Source: Bremia lactucae (lineage: Eukaryota; Oomycota; Peronosporomycetes; Peronosporales; Peronosporaceae). From it: a stretch of DNA of 15,425 nucleotides. The position numbers were made by a program, and so were the translations under genes. How positions within the stretch are numbered: position 1 is the first letter of the stretch; every line of letters begins with the position of its first letter. The stretch lies in the NCBI RefSeq assembly GCF_004359215.1, contig NC_090620.1:3782582-3798006 (forward strand). Reading direction: 5' to 3'. The notes beneath the pieces were generated by a model that was not told where the DNA came from, ran no database searches, and saw only the letters and a list, made by a program, of their open reading frames with translations. Below are positions 8,496 through 15,425 of the stretch, piece by piece.

Positions 8496-8660
8496 GCTTA
8501 TAACTACGGCAATTAACAAGATCTTTGCCATGTACACGCGTTCGAGCATTGAGTGCGATAATGGGTCAATATGGTGCAGCAAGCCGTACAGAATGCTGGC
8601 AATCAGCAATCCAACAAAAGCTTCAGTAACACATCTAATGGGACCCACAGGTTGAACGTG
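8496..8660 (-). pseudogene. Possible hydrophobic ORF fragment cut by the LTR
   Basis: On the minus strand this stretch encodes hydrophobic segments (AFVGLLIASILYGLL and YMAKILLIAVVIS) that look like membrane helices. The frame then runs into the LTR end. In the reconstructed empty site it would continue for about ten codons to a TAA at 7905-7903. No family is recognised, and the plus strand just downstream carries the kinase remnant, so this may simply be chance. Confidence 0.22.
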
Positions 8661-8701
8661 TGAGCACATTGAACCCTTTATCGAATAAGAACTATCCAAT
8701 C

Positions 8702-9690
8702 ATGACAAGCAGCATACTATCGCAGACTGTACGTTCATCAGGGGATTGGAATGCCCGTAATTTGGCAACGATCAAGCAATTTTACTCGATGTGGTTGACG
8801 CAGTTTCTCGAACAGACGGATGTCGATGAAGCCTCGGCAAGTCTTATAGCGCTTTTTCCCGTCTGCTCGCCTGGGAATTTCGCGTGATAGCTACTCTTTC
8901 TAAGCGACATAGAAAGGAGTGCGGTCGAACGAATGAGTTCGACCGTAGAAAACGATGCCATCTTGGCCATGCTGTCCGGTTTGGACAGAGATGCCCTCCA
9001 TTCAGCCATCGCCAAGTTCAGGTCGTATCTGTCACCTACCCGTGCGAATTTTTGCACTCGACCAACTTTTATGGCCGGGATGGCCTCATGGATGTGGTTT
9101 TGGACTTCTCGCGCTTTGTGCTCATTATAAAATCCGCCGTATCGCGTTTTATGACACAAACAAGTCACTGAAACACGAATTTTTGTTTACGACGCGCGAC
9201 GAGATTCAGCTGAGCCCACGAGATCGCGTGCATAGCATTACAATGCAAATAGAAGTTGACATTTCTGCATTCCAAATGTTGGACGCCGAACAGAAGGCAG
9301 CAACGATGGAAAGGGCGTTCCAGGCCTCGACTTCAAAGCGTGTGCATTCTATTTCGATTGAGTATTTCCCCGTAAATCGAGTTCTTAGAAAGGGTACATT
9401 TGGTACAGAGATTTTGGCTCAGCGCAAAACTACGGGCGAAATTTTCGCCGTGAAAATATTGAAGAAAATTCAATGTCGAATAACTAAAAGCTGCGCACGA
9501 AGACTGAAATGCGGATTTTGCGTGACGTGCATCATCCTTTTGTGGCACCGTTGCGGTTTTCGTATTATAGCCAGCCTCATGTGTTTTTAAGCATGGACCT
9601 TTACTCTAGGACTCTCTGTACACACGCCAAGAAATCGCTTTTCGAATAACAAAAGAGCATCGTGTGAAAATCTTGATTATTGTGATTATT
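8702..9690 (+). pseudogene. Truncated, frameshifted AGC-type protein kinase
   Basis: The kinase N-lobe is clear: FPVNRVLRKGTFG matches the glycine-rich loop (first Gly replaced by Arg), and GEIFAVKILKK carries the VAIK-type ATP-binding Lys. After a frame change, TKTEMRILRDVHHPFVAPLR and HVFLSMDLYS follow, typical of AGC kinases (Akt/S6K/SGK style), in which H-P-F and M-D-L-Y precede the hinge. One more frame change gives TKEHRVKIL, and then similarity ends. The catalytic HRD, DFG and activation segment are absent. Upstream, fragments in three successive frames (from the ATG at 8702, then MSSTVENDAILAMLSGLDRD at 8933, DGLMDVVLDFSRF, and RIAFYDTNKSLKHEFLF) form a non-kinase N-terminal region. 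Stops at 8884-8889 and several frameshifts, plus loss of the C-lobe, make it non-functional. N-terminal boundary uncertain. Confidence 0.75.
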
Positions 9691-10339
9691 ATTGAGTGGT
9701 AAGACCCGCTTATTTACAATTCCAATTAGAAATATAAACAACATATTCATACTCATAAGTAATTGAATTATATATAATAATTAATGAAAAAATACAACTT
9801 AAAAAAGTTGTAATTTTTAATTAATTCTAAAAATTTTATAAAAAAACATCAAAAAATATGGTATTCAAAATTTTATTATTTTTAAAAGGAGGATATTGGA
9901 CAGTAGATCAATACAAGATATTTTTCCGCTCATGTGAAAAATATGTGAAGCGCAATACAAAATGCTTCTAATTGTTTAATAAACATCAAGTTGGCAGCGA
10001 CGGAAATTTAATTGTTAATAAGGGTGGAAATAACCAAATGGTGGGGTGAAAATAAATTTTCCTCTATCTTAAGTGATGGTCCTTCATGCGATTTAAATGC
10101 ATATCACACTCGAATGATATGCGAAATCCTTTCAACAAATTTCAACAAATATTTTATAAGATTAGCAACGACCTCAAAAAATACTTCAGATAAGTAAGCC
10201 AAATCATGTGCATGACTGAATGGAAAGGGGGCCAGTATGGAAATTAGGATCAGTATGGGAGGAGAATCAAATCACTATTTTGGGCGATATTGAATTTAAG
10301 TGCAGATTAGAAAGATGCGCGTAGGCGTTGCAATATATT
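9691..10339. other. Very AT-rich spacer with hairpins
   Basis: No coding signal. A perfect 8-bp-arm hairpin (TACAACTT 9793-9800, AAGTTGTA 9805-9812) lies in A/T tracts. A second one has GCATATCA (10099-10106) and TGATATGC (10115-10122). The ten bases TTCAACAAAT are repeated in tandem at 10131-10150. Confidence 0.5.
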
Positions 10340-10990
10340 AAATTTACCCAAATTGTAGCGTATATCACTCAACAAACGACTATCCAAATACGGATTGGTC
10401 TTCTAGTTATAATCAGTCTATTTGGCAATACAGACTGTACCAATCGATTAGCCAGATATTATTGCCGCAACTGCAAGCATGCTTCATTCTGTGTATTGAG
10501 TCCGGCACTGGGCTCTTTTAGCCGCAAGCTTTCGATCATAAGCTCACGTAAATAAAGGCTTTAAAAAGCCTTCAATTCGTCAAGCGTCAATAGCAATGCA
10601 TTGTTCTCATCGTATGCTTAAATTTAGCCCGCAATCTGTAGCGCATACAGTCCACGCACCAAAAACAAGGGTGCGCCATGGTCGAATCTTATTGATGCTC
10701 CAATACTTTTTTTATCAATGCCTGCCAAATTTCAAGAGCCTGTCAATCTCTTTGTCCACGATCTGCTTAAAGCTGCGATTTTTGAGGAAATAATGGCCTC
10801 GATTACGCTTTCGTTTCTTCTAGCCGTCAGTATCTGCAGTCATTGGTTTGTGAGAGTATGCCCGCATGATGGGTTTACGCATGATTATGATGAACTTGTG
10901 TGCCATACTTCGGCCATTGTAAGTTAAAAGAGAGTTAGAGCTTCCAAAAACGATATTTCGGCTCGTCATGAAGAGAGAAAAATTTAGGAA
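10340..10990 (-). pseudogene. Decayed minus-strand coding region, partly coiled coil
   Basis: Two minus-strand frames look like broken protein-coding sequence. One reads from about 10990 (NGRSMAHKFIIIMRKPIMRA) through a TAG into KKRKRNRGHYFLKNRSFKQI and IVDKEIDRLLKFG, ending near 10725. The second runs for several hundred bases with six or seven stops: NESVIEAIISSKIAALSRSW, then DHGAPLFLVRGLYALQIAG, YDENNALLLTLDELKAF, and LRELMIESLRLKEPSAGLN. The long stretches between stops and the heptad-like leucines suggest a once-continuous coiled-coil protein. I do not recognise a family. The two frames may belong to one gene broken by an indel near 10725. Confidence 0.35.
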
Positions 10991-11394
10991 ATTGAGTTAG
11001 GTAGCGCGCTGTGGTATCGTTTGCGTCTATCGGACGAATTATCGGTCGATTGCTTCTTTGTTCTTGAGCTATCCCAACGAACATTGACATTAAATCAATG
11101 TCATGCAGCCGAAACTATTGGACGATAAATCATTTGTTCTGAAAGTGCACTTAGTACGTATGACGAGCCCAGTCACATCGATGGTCAAGTCTTGTGACAT
11201 CAGCGCAAATATAATGCTATGAGAGCGAAAAGCAGCTAGAACATATTACTTGGAAAAGCTATAGTAATATAAATAGCGATCAGAAGAAATCTTTTTATTT
11301 TTTTCTATAACTTTTGGAAGTTTGGCATCAGTTTTCTCAGATGTTAGACTAAAGGCAAGGCACCCGTAATGAATCGCAACATCATCGTAAGTTA

Positions 11395-11540
11395 CAGAAA
11401 ATTGCATGGAGCAAAGTAAAGCAGCAGAAGTGCGCCATTGTGTGGCGTAAAGATTGTGTTATTTCCGTCAAGCTTCCCTGGTACCCACAGTCTCAAAACA
11501 TCACCATGAAGTGCTTCAAACATATCCCCTGCACGGTGAG
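11395..11540 (-). other. Open minus-strand segment behind an acceptor-like site
   Basis: A minus-strand frame beginning GDMFEALHGDVLRLW and ending in ALLLLYFAPCNFL plus TAA is preceded by TTTCTTCTCACCGTGCAG, a good-looking 3' splice site. It could be a terminal exon or a relic. It overlaps the 5' part of the sulfotransferase remnant on the other strand, and at most one of the two is real in the overlap. No family recognised. Confidence 0.2.
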
Positions 11541-11822
11541 AAGAAATCAATATTAAGTTTGCAAAATCCTACTATCCACAGCAATTCTTGTAGATTGTCA
11601 AACTCTCAACGTTTGCTGTTTATGTTTAATCTTGTTTGTAAGAAACCATGGACAGGTTGTTTGATTTTTGTATTTGCTGTTCACCGAATCAAGGACACGT
11701 CTGCCAGAAATACACGAAAGTACAGCGCACTGGATAAGATTGTTCATGCTAAGCTCGCGGCGTTTTATAAGCCATAAAACAAGAAAATCTACGCGCTTCT
11801 TGGTCGTGACATAAATTGGTGA
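11454..11822 (+). pseudogene. C-terminal remnant of a sulfotransferase
   Basis: The plus-strand frame ends with NTRKYSALDKIVHAKLAAFY, KP, a TAA stop at 11775-11777, then NKKIYALLGRDINW and TGA (11820-11822). The pattern of a short helix, FY/FF-x-P-x-N-x-x-L/I-Y-x-L-L-G-R-D-x-x-W is the characteristic C-terminus of Sulfotransfer_1 family proteins, which move sulfate from PAPS to a hydroxyl or amine group. The TAA occupies the residue between Pro and Asn, where the family usually has His or Tyr. Upstream, EKKSILSLQNPTIHSNS lies where these proteins have their strand and E(D/E) loop. I found no 5'-PSB (PKSGTT-like) motif upstream. With the internal stop and missing N-terminus this is a pseudogene. 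The ORF lacks an ATG at its 5' end. Confidence 0.55.
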
Positions 11823-12077
11823 GCTGGCAACCAAGCAAAATGTAATGTTTTGAATGATTTCTCAAATATGTTGTCCCTACTTGCTTCATGACCACTTGGT
11901 CACCTTTTCACTAAGCGATTGTATCAGCATCTCTGTACTTTTAAAGCGTAAAACATGCACAGGGATTCAAGTTGTAGCTCTGCACTCTTTCGTTCCCTCC
12001 CTTTTCTCACAATTACTTAGTAATCAGATCGTTTTATCCTGCATCTAATCTGACTTTTTAATTTTCTCTTTAAAGGA
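11823..12077. promoter_or_regulatory. Pyrimidine-rich upstream region
   Basis: No gene seen. The stretch 11986-12017 (CTTTCGTTCCCTCCCTTTTC, then TCACAATTAC) is a pyrimidine run followed by a CA-containing element, which loosely resembles oomycete initiator regions and lies about 65-90 bp before the ATG at 12078. The similarity is weak and the role inferred. Confidence 0.2.
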
Positions 12078-12442
12078 ATGATACGACAAAGTGAGTATGG
12101 TACATGTGTGAGCTAACAGCTAGCTTCCCAACAGATACGAGTCCGCGTGAGGTCGTTTTTGAAACAATACCCGAATTAGAGCGTTCACGAAAGGACAGTG
12201 CTTGCTTGGTCGTGGTCACGGAAGCACGAGGTTGTGCATGACGCTGCATCGTGCAAATTGAGATGCTACGTGCGGCAGAGTGCTTAGCGCAGCGTCGCCA
12301 TTGCGCAAGTGATGACGGAGATAGTCTGGGCGCGCATTTGCCGAAATCGAAAATGCAATGGCTACATTCGAGGTTGCTTTTCTTGAAACGGAGGAAACCG
12401 AAATGGAGTGAATCTAAATTTCACCGGAAACAATTTTTATAA
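12078..12442 (+). pseudogene. Possible small spliced gene with premature TGA
   Basis: ATG at 12078 followed by four codons (MIRQ), then a GTGAGT donor at 12091, a GCTAAC branch-like site near 12111 and an acceptor CCAACAG ending at 12134 (44-nt intron). Splicing joins in frame to TSPREVVFETIPELERSRKD and VVVTEARGCA, then TGA at 12239-12241. The same frame reopens at once (IVQIEMLRAAECLAQRRH) and runs to 12442, close to an LTR-like terminus. Either the product is about 39 residues, or a longer gene has gained a nonsense codon; I favour the latter. The minus strand of the same region is also open without an early ATG, which lowers confidence. No family recognised. Confidence 0.3.
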
Positions 12443-12481
12443 TTCCTTTTCTAGAGCAAGTTAACAGGACACCCCGTTACA
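12443..12481 (-). mobile_element. LTR-type terminus (truncated or diverged element)
   Basis: On the minus strand from 12481 the sequence reads TGTAACGGGGTGT, identical for 13 bases to the start of the solo LTR at 6515, followed by a partly matching CCTGTTAAC. After about 20 bases similarity fades and I cannot find the other end or a duplication of the flanking GACT(G). It is either a diverged LTR family sharing only the terminus, or a fragment. The left boundary given is arbitrary. Confidence 0.5.
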
Positions 12482-13277
12482 GACTGCTGTTGGTATCAAT
12501 CATGACGGTTCGTATATTGACAACAGCATTTGGGTTGACTCCATTTGAAAGAGGCTGGTTAGCCTGGATTGACAAGATTCGTCGCATGTCAAATGTGACA
12601 TTGTCAGCAGGCCGTTCGGGGTCACGAAGTCGAATTCTGTGTTGCGAAGGTTGCGGCAGGACACGAGGCGTGACGATATCATAAAGACGATATTCAATCT
12701 GCGTTGCAGAAGCACTGACTTTCAGTAGGAGAATATACTGAATGCCAGAATAATGGCACCACCAACGTGCAGCTCGCTCCAGACTTGCCCATGGTTGCCA
12801 TCGTCCAACTTCAACTGCAAGTGTCACCCAATCGGCAATAATTCGAGGTGCTGGCGGAGGCGTTCGGTTTTGCGTAAACCTTTTCGGACCAAATGTCGCA
12901 TCAGCCTCCTTCTTTGAGCTTCCTGCTTTACTCGTTGTCATTGAGCCTCGCTTTGCAATCTCGTGCGAATTTCCAGCAGCAGCCACGAATTGTGAAGTAA
13001 ACTCTTGCGTCATGCTCTCATGCACTGTAGTTGGTAAATCCACAATAAAAACCTTTCCATTATCATTGAGTTCTAAAAATCGAAGAGCGACGCGCAGTCC
13101 TTCACCATGGCCAATATACTTGTTGAAGGTATCAATGGATACTCCATCGCAAACGACATAGGGGTCGATTTCAGCGCCGTTTTTATTAAAATACCTCGCA
13201 ACATTGTCTATTCTGAGCAAATTCATAATCTTAGAAAATGCTTTAGCAGTTTTAAAGCGAGTTGAGTTCGACGTCAT
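12477..13277 (-). CDS. Uma2-like PD-(D/E)XK nuclease-superfamily protein
   Basis: A 266-residue ORF starting at the ATG at 13277. Its core follows the Uma2 (putative restriction endonuclease) pattern: NGKVFIVDLPTTVHES (residues 73-88), then EADATFGP with a candidate catalytic Asp126, PRIIADWVTLAVEVGRWQPW with candidate Glu156 (the 'vvEVxS' strand), and a helix ASLERAARWWC leading to GIQYILLLKV (the 'GVxEYWlvd' strand). The Lys usual in that helix is not obvious here; Glu167, Arg168 or Arg171 occupy the area, so activity is doubtful. In bacteria Uma2 proteins are of unknown function; eukaryotic copies are less known. The ORF is unbroken over 266 codons in a neighbourhood of pseudogenes. Its stop TAA (12479-12477) and part of its last codon lie inside the LTR-type terminus, so the native C-terminus may be cut. 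The family call is by eye and moderate. Confidence 0.55.
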   Translation of the reverse strand: MTSNSTRFKTAKAFSKIMNLLRIDNVARYFNKNGAEIDPYVVCDGVSIDTFNKYIGHGEGLRVALRFLELNDNGKVFIVDLPTTVHESMTQEFTSQFVAAAGNSHEIAKRGSMTTSKAGSSKKEADATFGPKRFTQNRTPPPAPRIIADWVTLAVEVGRWQPWASLERAARWWCHYSGIQYILLLKVSASATQIEYRLYDIVTPRVLPQPSQHRIRLRDPERPADNVTFDMRRILSIQANQPLSNGVNPNAVVNIRTVMIDTNSSL

Positions 13278-14096
13278 CCTGTCTTAGCACCCGATGCCTC
13301 TTGTTATAATTCAATTTATCTTGGTCGCTTGGGTATCTTATATTGTCGTATTTATAATACACGAGCAATGGTAGCATAGTAATATATAAGCAAAGAAATT
13401 ATATAAACCCCGTCGCCCAAATTCTAGACTCTTCTGCAACTATAGGAAATACAAAACGGATGCTTTTGTATCTAAGGCTCGACTTATTTTACCTTTTTTT
13501 TTAATTATGTGCGGCAATATTATTTTAGGTGCTGGGGTTTCAAGTTGTGATTTCGTAATTGCCGCAAGAATAGATTGTTGAAGTTTCTTTATCAACGATG
13601 TTCTCTGGCATAATCCGCAGCATTATATATTTCGCAGCAAGAAAACTTTCTTGACGCGTTTGTAATGTGAGGCATTCATGTTGCTTATACTCGATTCATT
13701 TTTTTCTTAAAATTGATAAATAATGCACAAGCAACAACAAATGTCTAATGACAAAGTCAGATAGACATGGCTTCATAGAGATCGGTTGGCGTTTTTTGAG
13801 CAAATTGCATTAACTATACTCTCCCGCATAAAAACTTTGGGGATTTTTACTCAAGCAAAATTGACGAAAATAAAGGTTGTGCTAGTATGTTGCACTCGAG
13901 GAATTTAAAGCCCTCTTCGGTTTTCTAGTTTTAATTATTGAATCATGTTAAACTGTACCAGATATCGTCATACGTGGTATAAAACATTGCCATCGACAAT
14001 CGCATAAAATAATGATTTCTCTTGTCGAAATAGTACAGAAAATGTTTATCCCAAGGCTTTGTTTCTCGCTTTTTAAATTTTGATCACGTAAAGCGA
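13278..14096. other. AT-rich spacer, upstream of the Uma2-like ORF
   Basis: No coding frame of note. The part next to 13277 should hold the promoter of the minus-strand ORF, but no motif is decisive. A 9-bp inverted repeat, TGCGGCAAT (13510-13518) with ATTGCCGCA (13558-13566), encloses 39 nt. Confidence 0.45.
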
Positions 14097-14480
14097 TCAT
14101 ACGCTGGAAATCGAATTTAACTTTTTATCAACATAAACGAGCGCTTGCTGGAACGATGGTTCCATCAAGAGACGACGTATGGCGTTCAGCAGCTCCTTAT
14201 CGCGACCGTGCAGCGCTGAGAGACACGTTTGGTCCTCTTTTGAATGCGCTTCGATTTCGACAGCCTTCTATTCAATCATTAAAGCATTAGCCGATACCCC
14301 TTATGCTCTGTACGATGCAATTTTGCCTCGCATTTGGGCTAGCTTTGCCTCATTCTCTTGCACACGAGACATCATGAATTTTACACACGGCATCTCGCTT
14401 TCGGAACACTTGAGCGAAGCCTTCAGTTGTTGTGAAATACAAGCTGTCTGCTTTGCTTGTAATGCTTCATCTTTTAGAGC
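14097..14480 (-). pseudogene. Broken coiled-coil gene fragment
   Basis: One minus-strand frame of 128 codons runs from 14480, directly after an acceptor-like AATGATAG, to a TGA at 14099-14097. It is interrupted only by TAA (14303-14301) and TAG (14270-14268). The reading is strongly helical and charged: LKDEALQAKQTACISQQLKA, SRVQENEAKLAQMRGKIA, then KAVEIEAHSKEDQTCLSALH and RDKELLNAIRRLLMEPSF. This is typical of a coiled coil. Both stops fall within 36 bases, so an unrecognised tiny intron there is possible, but no in-frame GT-AG pair of sensible size fits. The plus-strand ORF opposite (14179-14499) is taken as a shadow. No family identified. Confidence 0.45.
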
Positions 14481-14483
14481 CTA

Positions 14484-14837
14484 TCATTTGCATCATTAAA
14501 ATGGACGTGGATGTTTGTCATTTTTGCCTGTTGAGTCGATTGCCAAATAATCGATAAAATATTTATTTTTTTGTGCTTTACATTCCGACTCAGTACGAAG
14601 TTATGTTCTTTGATATTGTTATGATGAAAGAAGTAAGAAATTTGAGATAAAAAGAAAAAAGTATCGGTTTGCGAAATATCGGTTAATGCATACCCGCACA
14701 CTATCTTTGGAAGTTGCGCTGATCTCGCTGCTGTTTTCTATTAGATCAAGGCCCCACCCATTCTTTTTTGTTATATTAATCGAAAGTCGTGGCTTCTAAT
14801 TGGTCAGGAGCAAAGTAATTTAAGATGGCGTCTCTCA
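14484..14837. other. AT-rich stretch, nothing convincing
   Basis: A minus-strand ORF (14474-14701) is Phe-, Asn- and Ile-rich as expected of random AT-rich DNA and has no recognisable motif. It could be an intron upstream of the coiled-coil fragment. Confidence 0.35.
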
Positions 14838-14900
14838 TATACAGGAGGCTCCACCGGATTGAATTTCAAAGGAGCTATCGATCTGCTCAAGGGCATCAGT
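14838..14900 (-). other. Short open segment abutting LTR copy 2
   Basis: Directly after the LTR 3' end (minus sense), 21 codons read TDALEQIDSSFEIQSGGASC and Ile, then TGA; a +1 shift gives YERRHLK. The composition is coding-like and may be a gag-type or host-gene relic into which the LTR inserted. There is no tRNA-complementary primer-binding site at the junction, which argues against an intact 5' LTR. Confidence 0.2.
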
Positions 14901-15425
14901 TGTAGACGGGCACGTCGTAATGCGGCCCCGCTCTACTTAAGAATATACCCTAGCACAGCGAGGAAGCGGTTTACACCTGCTTCTCTAGCGTGCAGCGAGG
15001 TAGTTGTGGTGGGCGCGCAAGCGACCTCACCCAACTCACTAAGAACTCTGGTGAAGTGACGTCACGGGAGCGGTAATCCGTCTCCTCGTGCGCACTTACC
15101 AAGTAGGTAGTAAATTTCAGACTGATTTATATTTAATAGAATTAAATACAAATACCTATTTTTACCAATTAAAATGATATCTCTATAGATATCATTTAAT
15201 ATGTATTGCGAGCGTATCTTTTTAGATACCTCGCGTAACTGATGACGCCCAGCGTCATCCATGATGACGGCTAGCGTCATCCCTCCTAATGTGAATGCAC
15301 CCATGTGCATCACATCCACAAGGGTTGGTCACAAATGTGCACCACACCCGAGTGTTGAGTCTAATTACTATTATTTAGTAATCGACCATCCCCTTAAGTA
15401 CCAAATGTACTTAATGGGGACTGTG
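14901..15425 (-). mobile_element. LTR copy 2, inverted, runs off the window
   Basis: The reverse complement is colinear with 7971-8490 and highly similar throughout (by eye roughly nine bases in ten). In minus sense it ends GCCCGTCTACA at 14901. About 29 bases of its TGTAACGGG end lie beyond 15425. The flank at 14896-14900 is TCAGT; the matching duplication, if any, would be outside the window. Whether it is solo or part of a full element outside cannot be decided here, but the absence of a primer-binding site at 14900 makes a 5' LTR unlikely. Confidence 0.85.
15241..15281 (-). promoter_or_regulatory. Paired TGACG palindromes in LTR copy 2
   Basis: GATGACGC-CCA-GCGTCATC (15241-15259) and GATGACG-GCTAG-CGTCATC (15263-15281), both better palindromes than in copy 1. 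They are likely bZIP-type sites if functional. Relative to its LTR this module is reversed compared with copy 1. Confidence 0.4.

Noticed and set aside
8782..9168. 128-codon minus-strand ORF opposite the kinase remnant
   Set aside because: The plus strand carries recognisable kinase-gene sequence; the minus ORF is a shadow of it.
640..12372. Shared 15-base string ATGCAATGGCTACA(T/C) near 643 and 12354 as a repeat
   Set aside because: A match of about 14 bases is expected roughly once by chance in a window of this size, and flanks do not match.
6515..12481. A 6-kb element with TGTAACGGGGTGT ends facing each other
   Set aside because: The left copy is closed by its own right end and duplication at 6966-6970, so the facing motifs are independent insertions.
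10432..12485. AGAC duplication at 10432 and 12481 as the target site of a 2-kb element
   Set aside because: The sequence after 10435 does not match the inverted terminus beyond TGTA, and four bases recur by chance.
14179..14499. 106-codon plus-strand ORF, Ser- and Cys-rich
   Set aside because: The opposite strand reads as a strong coiled coil, and this composition is what a coiled-coil antisense gives.
7942..15425. One large DNA transposon or foldback element bounded by about 550-bp inverted repeats
   Set aside because: Copy 1 has its own perfect 5-bp duplication on both sides and LTR-type ends, so it is a separate solo LTR. The repeats are not termini of a single element.

Overview
The window looks like nuclear DNA of an oomycete (Peronosporales type: Phytophthora or a downy mildew). 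The basis is a long intron-free organellar-type PPR gene, short GT-AG introns, AT-rich intergenic DNA, and LTR-retroelement remnants whose ends read TGTAACGGG. The assignment is inferred from style; no marker gene fixes the species.

Layout. (1) 1-4740 is the intact, gene-dense part. A small three-exon coiled-coil gene on the minus strand (837 to 13) lies head to head with a 1284-codon pentatricopeptide-repeat (PPR) gene on the plus strand (881-4735). Their start codons are only 43 bp apart. (2) 4736-7941 is AT-rich. It holds a small basic minus-strand ORF, the remains of a Ras-like small GTPase (minus), and a decayed minus-strand reading frame split by a 452-bp solo LTR (6515-6966) with a GTAT duplication. 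(3) 7942-8490 is a second solo LTR, of another family, with a perfect 5-bp duplication (GGTGT). A second copy in opposite orientation begins at 14901 and runs off the window end. The two copies make a large inverted-repeat pair around 6.4 kb. (4) 8491-14900, between these LTRs, holds broken host-type genes on both strands: the front half of an AGC-type protein kinase (plus), coiled-coil fragments (minus), the C-terminal end of a sulfotransferase (plus), and a small possibly spliced gene with a premature stop (plus). It also holds one apparently complete minus-strand ORF of 266 codons, which I read as a Uma2-like member of the PD-(D/E)XK nuclease superfamily. That ORF ends exactly in the terminus of a third LTR-like sequence, which supplies its stop codon.

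There is no operon-like cooperation here. The left end is working gene space and the rest is a retroelement-rich stretch of decayed genes. I found no rRNA, tRNA or CRISPR array. The most unusual observation is a 40-bp module of two TGACG-type palindromes that is inverted between the two otherwise colinear LTR copies. Identifications of the decayed genes rest on reading motifs by eye in six frames and have not been searched against any database.
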